From: Pseudobacter ginsenosidimutans
GTDB lineage: Bacteria; Bacteroidota; Bacteroidia; Chitinophagales; Chitinophagaceae
Direction of reading: 5' to 3'
NCBI RefSeq assembly: GCF_007970185.1
Contig: NZ_CP042431.1
Coordinates: 62,001 to 126,000, forward strand
DNA: 64,000 nt
Shown here piece by piece: positions 10,455 to 18,754 of this stretch. The notes under the pieces are model-generated. The model did no database searches and had not been told where the DNA came from. It saw only the letters and a program-made list of their open reading frames with translations. Both the position numbers and the translations under genes were made by a program. Positions within the stretch are counted from its first letter, which is position 1. Each line of letters begins with the position of its first letter.

Positions 10455-12752
10455 CTATTTGGAAAATGAAAAAGGGAAATCGTTCTTATTGGCGCCCCGC
10501 TGTTTGTTGGGCACAGGACTCATATTGAATTCAAGTATTCCTCCTTTCATCAACTCAAAATGATCCAGGTAGTTCTTCGTATGTACTTTACCGTTCAATC
10601 GGAGTTGTTGCACATATTTATTGGCAGCGCTGTTGTTGGGCGCATTCACCTGCAAAGTTTTTCCATTTTCCAGGGTGATGGTCATTTTCTTGAAGAGCGG
10701 GGTGCCGAGCACGTATTCGGTGGTACCCGGACAAACAGGATAGAATCCCATGGCAGAGAAAATGTACCAGGCTGAGGTCTGGCCATTGTCTTCATCGCCA
10801 CAATACCCATCGGGTGTAGGCTTATAGAGTTGCGCCATCACATTGCGGACATGCGCCTGTGTTTTCCAGGGCTGTCCTGCATAATTGTAGAGATAGATCA
10901 TATGCTGGATGGGCTGGTTGCCGTGCGCATATTGTCCCATGTTCATGATCTGCATTTCGCGGATCTCGTGGATCACGCTGCCGTAGTAGCTTTCATCGAA
11001 AATCGGAGGAAGATTGAAAACGGAGTCCAGCATCTTCACAAACATCGCGTCTCCACCCATGAGGTCTTTCAATCCTTTTACATCGTGGAATACGCTCCAG
11101 GAATAATGCCAGCTATTGCCTTCGGTGAAAGCATCACCCCATTTGAACGGGTTGAAAGGTTTCTGGAAATTACCATCCTTGTTCTTGCCGCGCATCAGTT
11201 TTGTTTCGGGATCGAAAAGGTTACGGAAATTCTGTGAACGTTTGGCATAGAGATCGATCTCGGCCTGCGGGCGTTTCAGCAGTTTTGCCAGTTGGTAGAT
11301 GGTGAAATCATCGTAAGCATATTCCAGGGTGCGGGCTGCGTTCTCATTGATGTTTACATCGTAGGGAACATAGCCGAGCTCATTGTAGTATTTCACTCCG
11401 GCCCTTCCCACTGCAGTGAGCGGGCCTTCATTGTTGGCGCCATGCAGTAAAGCTTCATACAACGTTTCGATATCATAGCCGCGCAATCCTTTGATATAGG
11501 CATCAGCCACCACCGATGCGGAGTTGTTGCCCACCATCACGTTGCGTAGCCCGGGACTGCTCCATTCAGGGAGCCAGCCGCCTTCTTTGTAATCGTTCAC
11601 GAGGCCTTGCTGCATTTCCTTATTGATCTCCGGAAAGAGGAGGTTCAGCAAAGGATAGAGTGCGCGGAATGTGTCCCAGAAGCCAGTGCCCGCAAACATA
11701 TGACCTGGCAAAACCTGTCCATTGTACGGACTGTAATGCACCATCTTGTTGGAAGCATCGAACTCGTAATGTTTTTGCGGGAATTGAACGGTGCGGTACA
11801 GGCAGGAATAAAAAGTTTGTGTTTGTTCTTCCGTTCCGCCTTCCACTTTGATGCGCCCCAACACTTTGTTCCAGGCTTGTTTGCCTTTCTGCATGGTGGT
11901 CTCGAAACTTGCATTGCCGATTTCACGCTGCAGATTCAGTTCCGCCTGCTCAGCACTGATAAAACTGCTGGCAACACGCAGGTTCACTTTTTCACCGCGC
12001 TTGGTTTTGAAACCTACGATCGCTCCTGCATGTGCATTGGTCACCTGCAGGGAATCCTGCACCAGTTTTGTGCCATTGGTGGTATAGGTAATGGTGAAGG
12101 GTTTATCGAAATGTATAACGAAGTAGTTCTTAAAGTTAGCCGGGACGCCACCGCTGTTGCGGGTAGTGTAGCCCGTTATCTTTCGTTCTGCCGGATGGAT
12201 CTGAATGGAGGAACCCCTGTCGAATGCGTCCACTACTACAAAAGAGCTGTCGGTCTCCGGGAAGGTGAAACGGAATTGCGCGGCTCGTTCTGTGGGTGTG
12301 AGCTCCGCTGTTACATCTGCATCGGCGAGGTACACACTGTAATAGTAAGGTTTGGCAATCTCGGTTTTGTGCGAGAACCAGCTGGCTCGTTTTTCCTGGT
12401 CGAATTTGAGCGAACCGGTCACGGGCATGATGGCAAACTGGCCATAGTCATTCATCCAGGGAGAAGGCTGGTGTGTTTGTTTGAAACCGCGGATCTTGTC
12501 TGATGCATAGGTGTAAGCCCATCCATCCCCCATCTTTCCTGTCTGGGGCATCCAGGCATTCATTCCCCAGGGGAGAACGATACTGGGATAGGTATTTCCG
12601 TTAGAGAGGCTTGGTTTGGAATCGGTGCCCATCAGCGGGTTCACCCATTCAACGGGATCGTAGACTTTTGCAGAGGCCTGGGGCTGGGCCTGCATACCAG
12701 TGCGGGCAAGCAGTGGCAGGAATAACAGAGCTAATTTCTTCATATCAATCAT
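10455..12752 (-). CDS. Secreted GH92 family glycosidase (alpha-mannosidase), second paralog
   Basis: Second GH92 enzyme, 765 residues, with a signal peptide (MKKLALLFLPLLA ... QAQ). MIDMKKL and MKKL are both possible starts (12752 or 12743). It carries the family motifs YPSIVLPWGMNAW, GFKQTHQPSPWMNDYGQF, GDEDNGQTSAWY and GFYPVCPGTTEY. The motif around the substrate pocket differs from its neighbour (HQPSPWMNDYG here, HFSGTGHSDLG there), so the two probably cleave different linkages or act on different glycans. It is the first gene of the GH92 pair. A LacI-type operator lies about 240 bp upstream. Confidence 0.93.
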   Translation of the reverse strand: MIDMKKLALLFLPLLARTGMQAQPQASAKVYDPVEWVNPLMGTDSKPSLSNGNTYPSIVLPWGMNAWMPQTGKMGDGWAYTYASDKIRGFKQTHQPSPWMNDYGQFAIMPVTGSLKFDQEKRASWFSHKTEIAKPYYYSVYLADADVTAELTPTERAAQFRFTFPETDSSFVVVDAFDRGSSIQIHPAERKITGYTTRNSGGVPANFKNYFVIHFDKPFTITYTTNGTKLVQDSLQVTNAHAGAIVGFKTKRGEKVNLRVASSFISAEQAELNLQREIGNASFETTMQKGKQAWNKVLGRIKVEGGTEEQTQTFYSCLYRTVQFPQKHYEFDASNKMVHYSPYNGQVLPGHMFAGTGFWDTFRALYPLLNLLFPEINKEMQQGLVNDYKEGGWLPEWSSPGLRNVMVGNNSASVVADAYIKGLRGYDIETLYEALLHGANNEGPLTAVGRAGVKYYNELGYVPYDVNINENAARTLEYAYDDFTIYQLAKLLKRPQAEIDLYAKRSQNFRNLFDPETKLMRGKNKDGNFQKPFNPFKWGDAFTEGNSWHYSWSVFHDVKGLKDLMGGDAMFVKMLDSVFNLPPIFDESYYGSVIHEIREMQIMNMGQYAHGNQPIQHMIYLYNYAGQPWKTQAHVRNVMAQLYKPTPDGYCGDEDNGQTSAWYIFSAMGFYPVCPGTTEYVLGTPLFKKMTITLENGKTLQVNAPNNSAANKYVQQLRLNGKVHTKNYLDHFELMKGGILEFNMSPVPNKQRGANKNDFPFSFSK

Positions 12753-12990
12753 TTAACACACAAGGGAAAATTGTGATCAACTGAAAAGCCGGATCGGTTC
12801 TGTTTCACACCCTGGTCCGGCATACTTCAAAAAACAAGACGGTTTATTGAAATGATTTATTTGTATCGATAGGCTCTAACCTGCTTCACTGAACTGCAAT
12901 AATACTATATTTCATTACTCGCTGCACCAATTGTTTTCAGCGCTTTTGCAGTTCTCCTTCATTACATATCGAAAAGCAATATATACCGGC

Positions 12991-13008
12991 TGCTAAATCG
13001 TTTTAGCA
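12991..13008. promoter_or_regulatory. LacI-type operator palindrome
   Basis: An 18-bp near-perfect palindrome centred on CG (TGCTAAA-TCGT-TTTAGCA, one mismatched pair). LacI-family operators are typically CG-centred palindromes of this size. It lies in the 336-bp gap (12753-13088) between the lacI-like gene and the first GH92 gene, so it probably controls the GH92 pair. The rest of the gap shows no gene. Confidence 0.5.
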
Positions 13009-13088
13009 TCAGCCTTCAATATTACGCAAGTATTGCGGGATGACAAAAAAGAAATCGGGAAGCGGGCGGCCGCAACTGGGAGATGGTA

Positions 13089-14117
13089 TCAGATCTTTTG
13101 CGTGGATTCTCTCGGCACGAAGGTAGCATCCAGCCGGAGCTGATTTTTGGTTGCTGCTCCCCTGTTCTTTCCAAGCTGGTCCATCAGCAGGTGCACGGCC
13201 CTTCTGCCCATTTCTTCAACAGGCTGCTGTACTACCGAGATATCCGGGATATAAAGACGGAAGATATCGTGATCATCGAAGCAGACCACGGCCAGCTCTT
13301 CAGGGATGCGGATCTTTTGTTCACGAAGGCATTCCAGGCCGAGTATACCGAGATAATTGGTAGCGAAGAAAACGGCATCTGGTTTATTATTCTTCAGGAA
13401 ACGGGCGATGAGTTTTTTCTTTTCCTCGCGGGACGCGGTTGGATCGATGGAGAGTATATTCTTTTTACTTTTCGTTTTTTGCGTGGAGGATTTGCTGAGT
13501 GCATCATTGTATGCATCTTCCCTTTCCTGCATCTGGTTGAGGGCAAGATCTACAGTGATGAATGCGATCCTTTCATAGCCCTGCTGAATGAGGTGTTGCA
13601 TGGCTGACGTAACGCCACCATAATTGTTCACCAGTACATGAGGCACATCCACCTCGGGAAAGTAGCGGTCCATCAATACCACAGGTTTGTGCTGCAACTG
13701 CAGTTTGATGATATCCGTTTCCATCCCCAGCGTGGGCGTGATGAGAAATCCATCCACCTGGCGTTGTGCCAGCATGCGAAGAAGGGCCTGTCCTTTCTTG
13801 TTATCATTCTCGGTGGAACAATACACCACGCGATAACCGAATTTCTCCGCCTCGTCTTCGATGGTCTTTGCCAGGAGCGCGAAAAAATTATTGGAGATAT
13901 CCTCCACCAGCAGTCCAAGGATCTTGGTCTGGCCGGTGCGGAGGCTCACAGCAATCTGGTTGGGCTGATAGCCGAGCTTGTTTGCAGTAGCGAGAACTTT
14001 CTTTTTGAGCGCTTCACTGATGCGCATTTCACTTGCCTTACCATTTAGAATAAAGCTGACGGTGGAAGTTGATACACCGGTGATTTCTGCAATATCTTTC
14101 AGTGAGACTTTTTTCAT
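13089..14117 (-). CDS. LacI family transcriptional regulator
   Basis: Sugar-responsive repressor, 342 residues, full length. The N-terminal helix-turn-helix (VSLKDIAEITGVSTSTVSFILNG) is followed by the hinge (GYQPNQIAVSLRTGQT) and a periplasmic-binding-protein-like sensor domain with the usual LLVEDISNNFFALL opening and an FFATNYLGILGLECL segment. It lies between rplL (upstream, behind a terminator) and the two GH92 genes. The plausible role is control of mannoside degradation. The ligand cannot be inferred. Confidence 0.93.
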   Translation of the reverse strand: MKKVSLKDIAEITGVSTSTVSFILNGKASEMRISEALKKKVLATANKLGYQPNQIAVSLRTGQTKILGLLVEDISNNFFALLAKTIEDEAEKFGYRVVYCSTENDNKKGQALLRMLAQRQVDGFLITPTLGMETDIIKLQLQHKPVVLMDRYFPEVDVPHVLVNNYGGVTSAMQHLIQQGYERIAFITVDLALNQMQEREDAYNDALSKSSTQKTKSKKNILSIDPTASREEKKKLIARFLKNNKPDAVFFATNYLGILGLECLREQKIRIPEELAVVCFDDHDIFRLYIPDISVVQQPVEEMGRRAVHLLMDQLGKNRGAATKNQLRLDATFVPRESTQKI

Positions 14118-14205
14118 AATACTTAGGGAGGACCAATATACAATAAACCCGGCTGAATTTTGACATCATATCGGTGGCACCGCTAAAAAACGGTGCAGTA
14201 ACAAG

Positions 14206-14230
14206 AAAGCCCCGGGGTTACCGGGGCTTT
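14206..14230 (-). terminator. Terminator after rplL
   Basis: Ten-bp stem AAAGCCCCGG/CCGGGGCTTT with a 5-nt loop, ending in a T-containing run, 25 bp after the rplL stop. It closes the ribosomal protein operon and separates it from lacI. Confidence 0.8.
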
Positions 14231-14254
14231 GAAAGTAATATGCTTTTGCAAAGA

Positions 14255-14626
14255 TTACTTGATCTCTACTTCAGCGCCAGCTTCTTTCAGCTTAGCAGCG
14301 AGAGTTTCAGCGTCAGCTTTGCTGATACCTTCTTTAACGGGTTTTGGAGCGCCGTCAACCAGGTCTTTCGCTTCTTTCAGACCGAGACCAGTCAGATCTT
14401 TAACGATCTTAACTACGTTCAGTTTGTTAGCGCCACCGCTTTTCAGGATAACATCGAAAGCGGTTTTTTCTTCAGCAGCAGGTGCAGCAGCAGCTGGACC
14501 AGCAACAGCTACAGCAGCAGCTGCAGGCTCGATGCCATACTCTTCTTTCAGGATCTTTGCGAGTTCGTTTACTTCTTTTACAGTCAGGCTAACCAACTGC
14601 TCAGCGAATGCTTTTAAATCTGCCAT
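14255..14626 (-). CDS. rplL: 50S ribosomal protein L7/L12 (bL12)
   Basis: Stalk protein of the large ribosomal subunit, 123 residues. It has the N-terminal dimerisation domain, an Ala-rich hinge ([16 protein letters not shown], about residues 35-50) and a C-terminal factor-binding domain (AFDVILK ... [14 protein letters not shown]). Last gene of the rplKAJL operon. A 6-bp GC hairpin (CCCGCC/GGCGGG, 14643-14671) lies just upstream and might tune expression relative to rplJ. Confidence 0.98.
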   Translation of the reverse strand: MADLKAFAEQLVSLTVKEVNELAKILKEEYGIEPAAAAVAVAGPAAAAPAAEEKTAFDVILKSGGANKLNVVKIVKDLTGLGLKEAKDLVDGAPKPVKEGISKADAETLAAKLKEAGAEVEIK

Positions 14627-14739
14627 AATTTGTCAAATTTTTCCCGCCTTCATTGCCTGCGCTCCGGCGGGAGGTTTAAAAAAATTTGTGAATATAACTC
14701 TTCAGGCGTGAGTTAATAAGTTGAAATAATACTTCCTGA

Positions 14740-15273
14740 TTACTGTGCTCTTTCTTCGAGTGCTTTCACCAAACCAGCCAGTTTGTTGCCGGCGTTCAGG
14801 CCGCTGATAACATTCTTGGCAGGAGACTGGAGCATACCGATGATATCTCCGATGAGGTCGTTCTTGCTCTTCAGGGTAGTCAGTACTTTCAGTTGTTCGT
14901 CGCCGGCGAATACGTCGCCATCGATGAAGGCAGCTTTCAGTACAGGCTTGTTGAAGTCTTTTGGACCTTTAGCGCGGAAGTCAGAGATGATCAGTGCTGG
15001 TTCTTTCGCGTTCTCAGAGAACATGATGGCAGTAACCCCGTTGAGGGAGTCAAACATACCGGAGAAACGGCTGGAGTCCAGGCTTTCGAGGGCTTTGCGG
15101 ATCAAGGTGTTCTTAGCCACTTTCATTTCAACATTCTTGTCGAAGCAAATGCGACGGAGTTTACCAACCTGCTCTACAGTGAGGCTCTCTGTATTGGTGA
15201 TATAGAAATTGTTGTACTGGGAAAATTTTCCCTTCAGTACTTCAATCACTTCATTTTTTTCTTGCTTGTTCAT
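14740..15273 (-). CDS. rplJ: 50S ribosomal protein L10 (uL10)
   Basis: Base of the ribosomal stalk, binding L7/L12 dimers. 177 residues; N-terminal MNKQEKNEVIEVLKGKF and the conserved VAKNTLIRKAL segment identify it. It lies 55 bp downstream of rplA and upstream of rplL in the standard order. Confidence 0.98.
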   Translation of the reverse strand: MNKQEKNEVIEVLKGKFSQYNNFYITNTESLTVEQVGKLRRICFDKNVEMKVAKNTLIRKALESLDSSRFSGMFDSLNGVTAIMFSENAKEPALIISDFRAKGPKDFNKPVLKAAFIDGDVFAGDEQLKVLTTLKSKNDLIGDIIGMLQSPAKNVISGLNAGNKLAGLVKALEERAQ

Positions 15274-15328
15274 AACGCAAATTTTTTAATGATTTCGCAG
15301 ACAGCGGAACTGCCTATGCGTTATCTTT

Positions 15329-16021
15329 TTAGTTGATCAATGATTTTGTGTCTACAGCAATACCGGGGCTCATGGAGCTGGCCATGAACACGCTCTTCAG
15401 GTAAGTACCTTTAGCAGAAGAGGGCTTTGCCTTCAGAAGCGCGTTGATCAGTTCAGTACCGTTCTCAGCGATCTTTTCCGGAGTGAAGCTCACGCGGCCG
15501 ATGGAAGCGTGAACGATACCGGCTTTGTCAACCTTGAACGCGATCTTACCGCCTTTCACTTCAGTTACTGCTGCGGCCACATCATTGGTAACAGTTCCGG
15601 TCTTAGGGTTAGGCATCAGGTTACGGGGACCGAGGATCTTACCCAGTTTACCGATCTTAGGCATTACGGCAGGAGTTGCAACGATAACATCGATATCAAC
15701 CCATCCGCCTTCGATCTTTTGTACAAATTCATCCAGACCTACGTAGTCAGCGCCTGCTGCTTTTGCATCAGCTTCTTTATCAGGAGTGCAAAGAACCAGT
15801 ACTCTTTTGGTTTTACCGGTACCGTGGGGCAGGGTTACTGTTCCGCGGATAGCCTGGTCAGCCTTCTTGGGGTCAACGCCCAGACGGATATGCAGATCAA
15901 CAGAAGCGTCGAACTTGGTTGTGTTTACATCCTTCACCAGTGAAGAAGCTTCCTTCAGTGAGTATATTTTATTTTTGTCGAGCTTGGTGTCAGCTACTTT
16001 TCTTTTTTTAGCGATTGCCAT
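15329..16021 (-). CDS. rplA: 50S ribosomal protein L1 (uL1)
   Basis: L1 stalk protein, 230 residues. Signature segments are [27 protein letters not shown] and [13 protein letters not shown]. Second gene of rplKAJL, 46 bp behind rplK. In many bacteria L1 represses its own operon; no leader site was identified here. Confidence 0.98.
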   Translation of the reverse strand: MAIAKKRKVADTKLDKNKIYSLKEASSLVKDVNTTKFDASVDLHIRLGVDPKKADQAIRGTVTLPHGTGKTKRVLVLCTPDKEADAKAAGADYVGLDEFVQKIEGGWVDIDVIVATPAVMPKIGKLGKILGPRNLMPNPKTGTVTNDVAAAVTEVKGGKIAFKVDKAGIVHASIGRVSFTPEKIAENGTELINALLKAKPSSAKGTYLKSVFMASSMSPGIAVDTKSLIN

Positions 16022-16067
16022 TGTAATTCAGTTTTAGTACCCCCGCTTTGTGCAGGGATGTGAACAT

Positions 16068-16511
16068 TTAGTTTTCCCAGGGGGCATTACCATCAACAGT
16101 AATTCCCATGCTGCGGGCTGTACCAGCAACCATTTTCATGGCGCTTTCCAGGGTGAAGCAGTTCAGGTCAGGCATCTTGTCTTTTGCAATTGCCTCAACC
16201 TGGCTCCAGTTCACTTTACCAACCTTATTACGGTTAGGCTCTTTGGAACCACTCTGCAGTTTAGCTGCTTCGAGCAACTGAACGGCCGCCGGTGGAGTTT
16301 TAATAACGAAATCGAAAGACTTGTCGGAGTAAACAGTGATGAGAACGGGGAGAACTTTTCCCATTTTATCCTGTGTGCGAGCATTGAACTGCTTGCAGAA
16401 TTCCATGATATTGATACCCTTGGAACCTAATGCAGGACCTACAGGAGGGGCAGGATTCGCCTGACCACCTTTTACCTGCAGCTTTACGAAGCCGGTAATT
16501 TCTTTTGCCAT
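16068..16511 (-). CDS. rplK: 50S ribosomal protein L11 (uL11)
   Basis: GTPase-associated-centre protein, 147 residues. N-terminal [26 protein letters not shown] is split here by naming only its ends: [14 protein letters not shown] and GPALGSKG. C-terminal [13 protein letters not shown] also fits. First gene of the rplKAJL operon, with its own promoter upstream because the histone-like gene separates it from nusG. Confidence 0.98.
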   Translation of the reverse strand: MAKEITGFVKLQVKGGQANPAPPVGPALGSKGINIMEFCKQFNARTQDKMGKVLPVLITVYSDKSFDFVIKTPPAAVQLLEAAKLQSGSKEPNRNKVGKVNWSQVEAIAKDKMPDLNCFTLESAMKMVAGTARSMGITVDGNAPWEN

Positions 16512-17165
16512 TACTTAATGATTTATTGGTTCTAACGTCCGTCAATTGAGCGGACTCCCAAATTCCTCTTTACCCGTTTTACAGTCTCCGGCGGCTGATT
16601 ACCGATCTGAAAGCCGGATCAACCGGGCTTTCAACCTGACATTGCCGCCTCACCGCGGAGGAACGGGGGTTGTAAAGAACTTCAATTGGGGACGCAAAGG
16701 TAACAATTTGTTTTGATTTTCTGAAAGGAATCTCAAAAAACTTTGTCAGCCCCCGAAAGCCGCAAAGTTAAGCCAGTCGGGGGAAAAACAGGTAAACCCA
16801 GGTAGAAAAAGTGGTTGGGGATCCAGCATCTGATTACTCCGGAAAAAAGCAGATCAAATCGGCATCCACCAGGAGAAACAAAACTGCATACAACAATAGT
16901 AAATTTGGTTGAGCTCTCTTATAATAAGTGTTTACATTAATTCTCTCTGCATGCAGGCCCGGGTATTGCATAAGAGAACTCCAAAATCAGCATGCGGCAT
17001 GATCATACCGGTGATGAACAGCGTAAGAATTGAGTGAAGTTTTGCGATGCCGGAGTCAAACTTTCAATGAGTTTTTTATTATATGAATATTTCTGCGTAG
17101 CTTTTGCATCTGAATAGTTATGTTCCATTGTATCTTTACCATCAACTATAAAAACACATCACACT
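16512..17165. other. 654-bp intergenic region between rplK and the histone-like gene
   Basis: No convincing gene. For the minus strand, TACCTTTG (16702-16695) is a -7 box for rplKAJL; no clear -33 was found. For the plus strand, TATCTTTA (17131-17138) is a near-match 28 bp before the histone-like start. The remainder shows nothing recognisable. Confidence 0.5.
16695..16702 (-). promoter_or_regulatory. Predicted rplKAJL promoter (-7 box)
   Basis: TACCTTTG on the minus strand matches TAnnTTTG exactly, about 185 bp upstream of rplK. The -33 element is weak or absent. Confidence 0.45.
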
Positions 17166-17663
17166 ATGGCCAAAGCAAAGAAAAAGTCAGCAAAAAAAGC
17201 TGCTCCCAAAAAAGCAGTAAAAAAAGCAGCTCCCAAGAAGGCTGCAAAGAAAGCCGCTCCTAAGAAAGCAGCAAAAAAAGCAGCTCCTAAAAAAGCAGCA
17301 AAGAAAGCAGCTCCCAAAAAAGCAGCAAAGAAAGCAGCTCCTAAAAAAGCCGCTAAAAAAGCAGCTCCTAAAAAAGCAGCGAAGAAAGCAGCTCCTAAGA
17401 AAGCAGCAAAAAAAGCAGCTCCCAAAAAAGCAGCAAAGAAAGCAGCTCCTAAGAAAGCCGCTAAAAAAGCAGCGCCTAAGAAAGCAGCTCCTGCTAAGAA
17501 GGCCGCTAAGAAACCAGCGCCAAGACCAAGAAAGAAAGCAGCTCCAGCTCCCGCTCCTGAAGAAACACCAGTGGTGTTACCAGTTGCTGACGAACAAGCA
17601 TCGCTTGATTTCGGATACTCTTCTGAAGAGTCCAACTCTGGCGGCGACGACGATAACAACTAA
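17166..17663 (+). CDS. Histone H1-like Lys/Ala/Pro-repeat protein
   Basis: Basic DNA-binding-type protein, 165 residues. After a 9-residue start (MAKAKKKSA) come eleven tandem 9-residue units, the first KKAAPKKAV and ten of KKAAPKKAA. A Pro/Arg linker (PAPRPRKK) and an acidic tail (ESNSGGDDDNN) follow. Composition resembles the C-terminal tail of eukaryotic H1 and bacterial H1-like proteins (Hc1/Hc2, AlgP type), so nucleoid compaction is the likely role by analogy. It is on the plus strand inside an otherwise minus-strand nusG-rplK block, with its own terminator. The repeat is prone to length change by slippage. Confidence 0.85.
   Translation: MAKAKKKSAKKAAPKKAVKKAAPKKAAKKAAPKKAAKKAAPKKAAKKAAPKKAAKKAAPKKAAKKAAPKKAAKKAAPKKAAKKAAPKKAAKKAAPKKAAKKAAPKKAAPAKKAAKKPAPRPRKKAAPAPAPEETPVVLPVADEQASLDFGYSSEESNSGGDDDNN
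17193..17489 (+). repeat. Tandem 27-bp coding repeat, 11 units
   Basis: Eleven consecutive 27-bp units encode the 9-residue Lys/Ala/Pro repeat of the histone-like gene. Units differ mainly at third codon positions (AAA/AAG, CCC/CCT, GCA/GCC), which suggests selection on the protein rather than very recent duplication. Confidence 0.9.
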
Positions 17664-17691
17664 GAAAGTTATTGTCCTGCAAAAAATACAG

Positions 17692-17728
17692 AAGCCTTCC
17701 CGTGAAGCAATAACGGTAAGGCTTTTTT
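17692..17728 (+). terminator. Terminator after histone-like gene
   Basis: Inverted repeat AAGCCTT/AAGGCTT (with further pairing CCGT/ACGG) followed by TTTTTT, about 30 bp after the stop of the plus-strand histone-like gene. Confidence 0.7.
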
Positions 17729-17756
17729 GTTGCCCTGAATGCTGGCATAAGCGCAT

Positions 17757-17790
17757 AAAAAAACCACAGCAAATGCTGTGGTTTTAATTT
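17757..17790. terminator. Bidirectional terminator between histone-like gene and nusG
   Basis: Twelve-bp stem AAAACCACAGCA/TGCTGTGGTTTT with a very short loop. It is A-rich on one side and T-rich on the other, so it can end transcription from both converging genes. It lies just beyond the nusG stop. Confidence 0.75.
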
Positions 17791-17807
17791 CTTTATAACT
17801 GGTATTA

Positions 17808-18377
17808 TTAAGCGAGTTTTTCTACCTGCATATAGTTGAGCTCTACCGGTGTGGAGCGACCGAAGATCTTTACAGTCACTTTCAGCTTTTTCTTTTCGTC
17901 GTTCACCTCTTCGATGATACCGTTGAAATCGTTGAAAGGTCCTTCGATGATCTTGATGGTTTCGCCCACGATGAAAGGCTCGATCATACTCACGCCGCCC
18001 ACTTCAGCCATTTCATCCATTTTGCCGAGCATCTTGTTCACTTCGGCTTTCCTGAGTGCAATGGGATTGTCCTTCCCCAGGAAGTGAATTACGTTGGTAG
18101 TATTGATAACAGCGTCACGGAGATCATCGGAAAGCTTTCCATCCAGTACTTCGATCATTACGTAGCCGGGATAATAGTTCCTTTCACGCATCACCTTTTT
18201 ACCGTTCTGTACTTTATAAACCTTCTCCACTGGCAGAAAAACCTGTTTCACTACCTCGCCCCATCCCCCACGGGAAATTTCTTTATCGAGGTACTCCTTT
18301 ACCTTACGCTCCTTGCCGCTCACCACGCGCAGCACATACCATTTGGTTTCCTGTTGTTGAGTAGTCTGATTTTCCAT
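17808..18377 (-). CDS. nusG: Transcription termination/antitermination protein NusG
   Basis: RNA polymerase-binding elongation factor, 189 residues. It has the N-terminal NGN domain (KWYVLRVVSGKERKVKEYL) and a C-terminal KOW motif (GETIKIIEGPFNDFNGIIEEV spans the KOW core). It directly abuts secE in the conserved secE-nusG pair. Confidence 0.97.
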   Translation of the reverse strand: MENQTTQQQETKWYVLRVVSGKERKVKEYLDKEISRGGWGEVVKQVFLPVEKVYKVQNGKKVMRERNYYPGYVMIEVLDGKLSDDLRDAVINTTNVIHFLGKDNPIALRKAEVNKMLGKMDEMAEVGGVSMIEPFIVGETIKIIEGPFNDFNGIIEEVNDEKKKLKVTVKIFGRSTPVELNYMQVEKLA

Positions 18378-18571
18378 TAGTAAAATAATGAATAGATGAA
18401 ATTAAGCCCGGATTGAGCTACGATGTCCATCACCCATACCATGGCGGTGATCACCAGCGTAGCTACGAGGACGATCACAGTGGATTGCTGCAATTGAGTC
18501 CAGGTGGGCCAACTTACTTTTTCAAGCAGCTCTTTGTAAGACTCCCTGAAGTAGGTGGTAACTTTATTCAT
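18377..18571 (-). CDS. secE: Preprotein translocase subunit SecE
   Basis: Small essential subunit of the SecYEG translocon, 64 residues with one membrane segment (STVIVLVATLVITAMVWVMD). The conserved KVSWPTW motif precedes it. I choose the ATG at 18571 (MNKVTTYFRES); the frame continues upstream but would then run into tRNA-Trp. Overlaps the nusG start by one base and follows tuf/tRNA-Trp. Confidence 0.95.
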   Translation of the reverse strand: MNKVTTYFRESYKELLEKVSWPTWTQLQQSTVIVLVATLVITAMVWVMDIVAQSGLNFIYSLFY

Positions 18572-18586
18572 AACACATTGTGTTTG

Positions 18587-18657
18587 CACGGGCACTAGGA
18601 TTCGAACCCAGATCAAAGGTTTTGGAGACCTCTATTCTACCATTGAACTATGCCCGT
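18587..18657 (-). tRNA. tRNA-Trp (CCA anticodon)
   Basis: Cloverleaf with perfect 7-bp acceptor ACGGGCA/TGCCCGT. The anticodon loop reads CTCCAAA with CCA, and the T-loop is GGTTCGAATCC. It lies between tuf and secE, the usual Bacteroidota position. CCA is not encoded. Confidence 0.95.
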
Positions 18658-18754
18658 ATAAAAGCCATTAGTGATGGCTGACAGCTTAGCAAATATAAGA
18701 AATCCGCGCTAATAGCTATCAGCAAACGCTAATGGCTTTTTATTGAGATTCAAC

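Noticed and set aside
17193-17489. Regular 27-bp repeats as a possible CRISPR array
   Set aside because: Units are contiguous without spacers and encode a continuous Lys/Ala/Pro repeat in one frame.
17159-17659. 166-codon minus-strand frame rich in Ala/Phe/Gly
   Set aside because: Exact antisense of the histone-like repeat gene; its apparent hydrophobic repeats are by-products of the complementary strand.
18572-18616. N-terminal extension of SecE
   Set aside because: Would overlap tRNA-Trp and adds residues not expected in SecE; the ATG at 18571 gives a normal protein.
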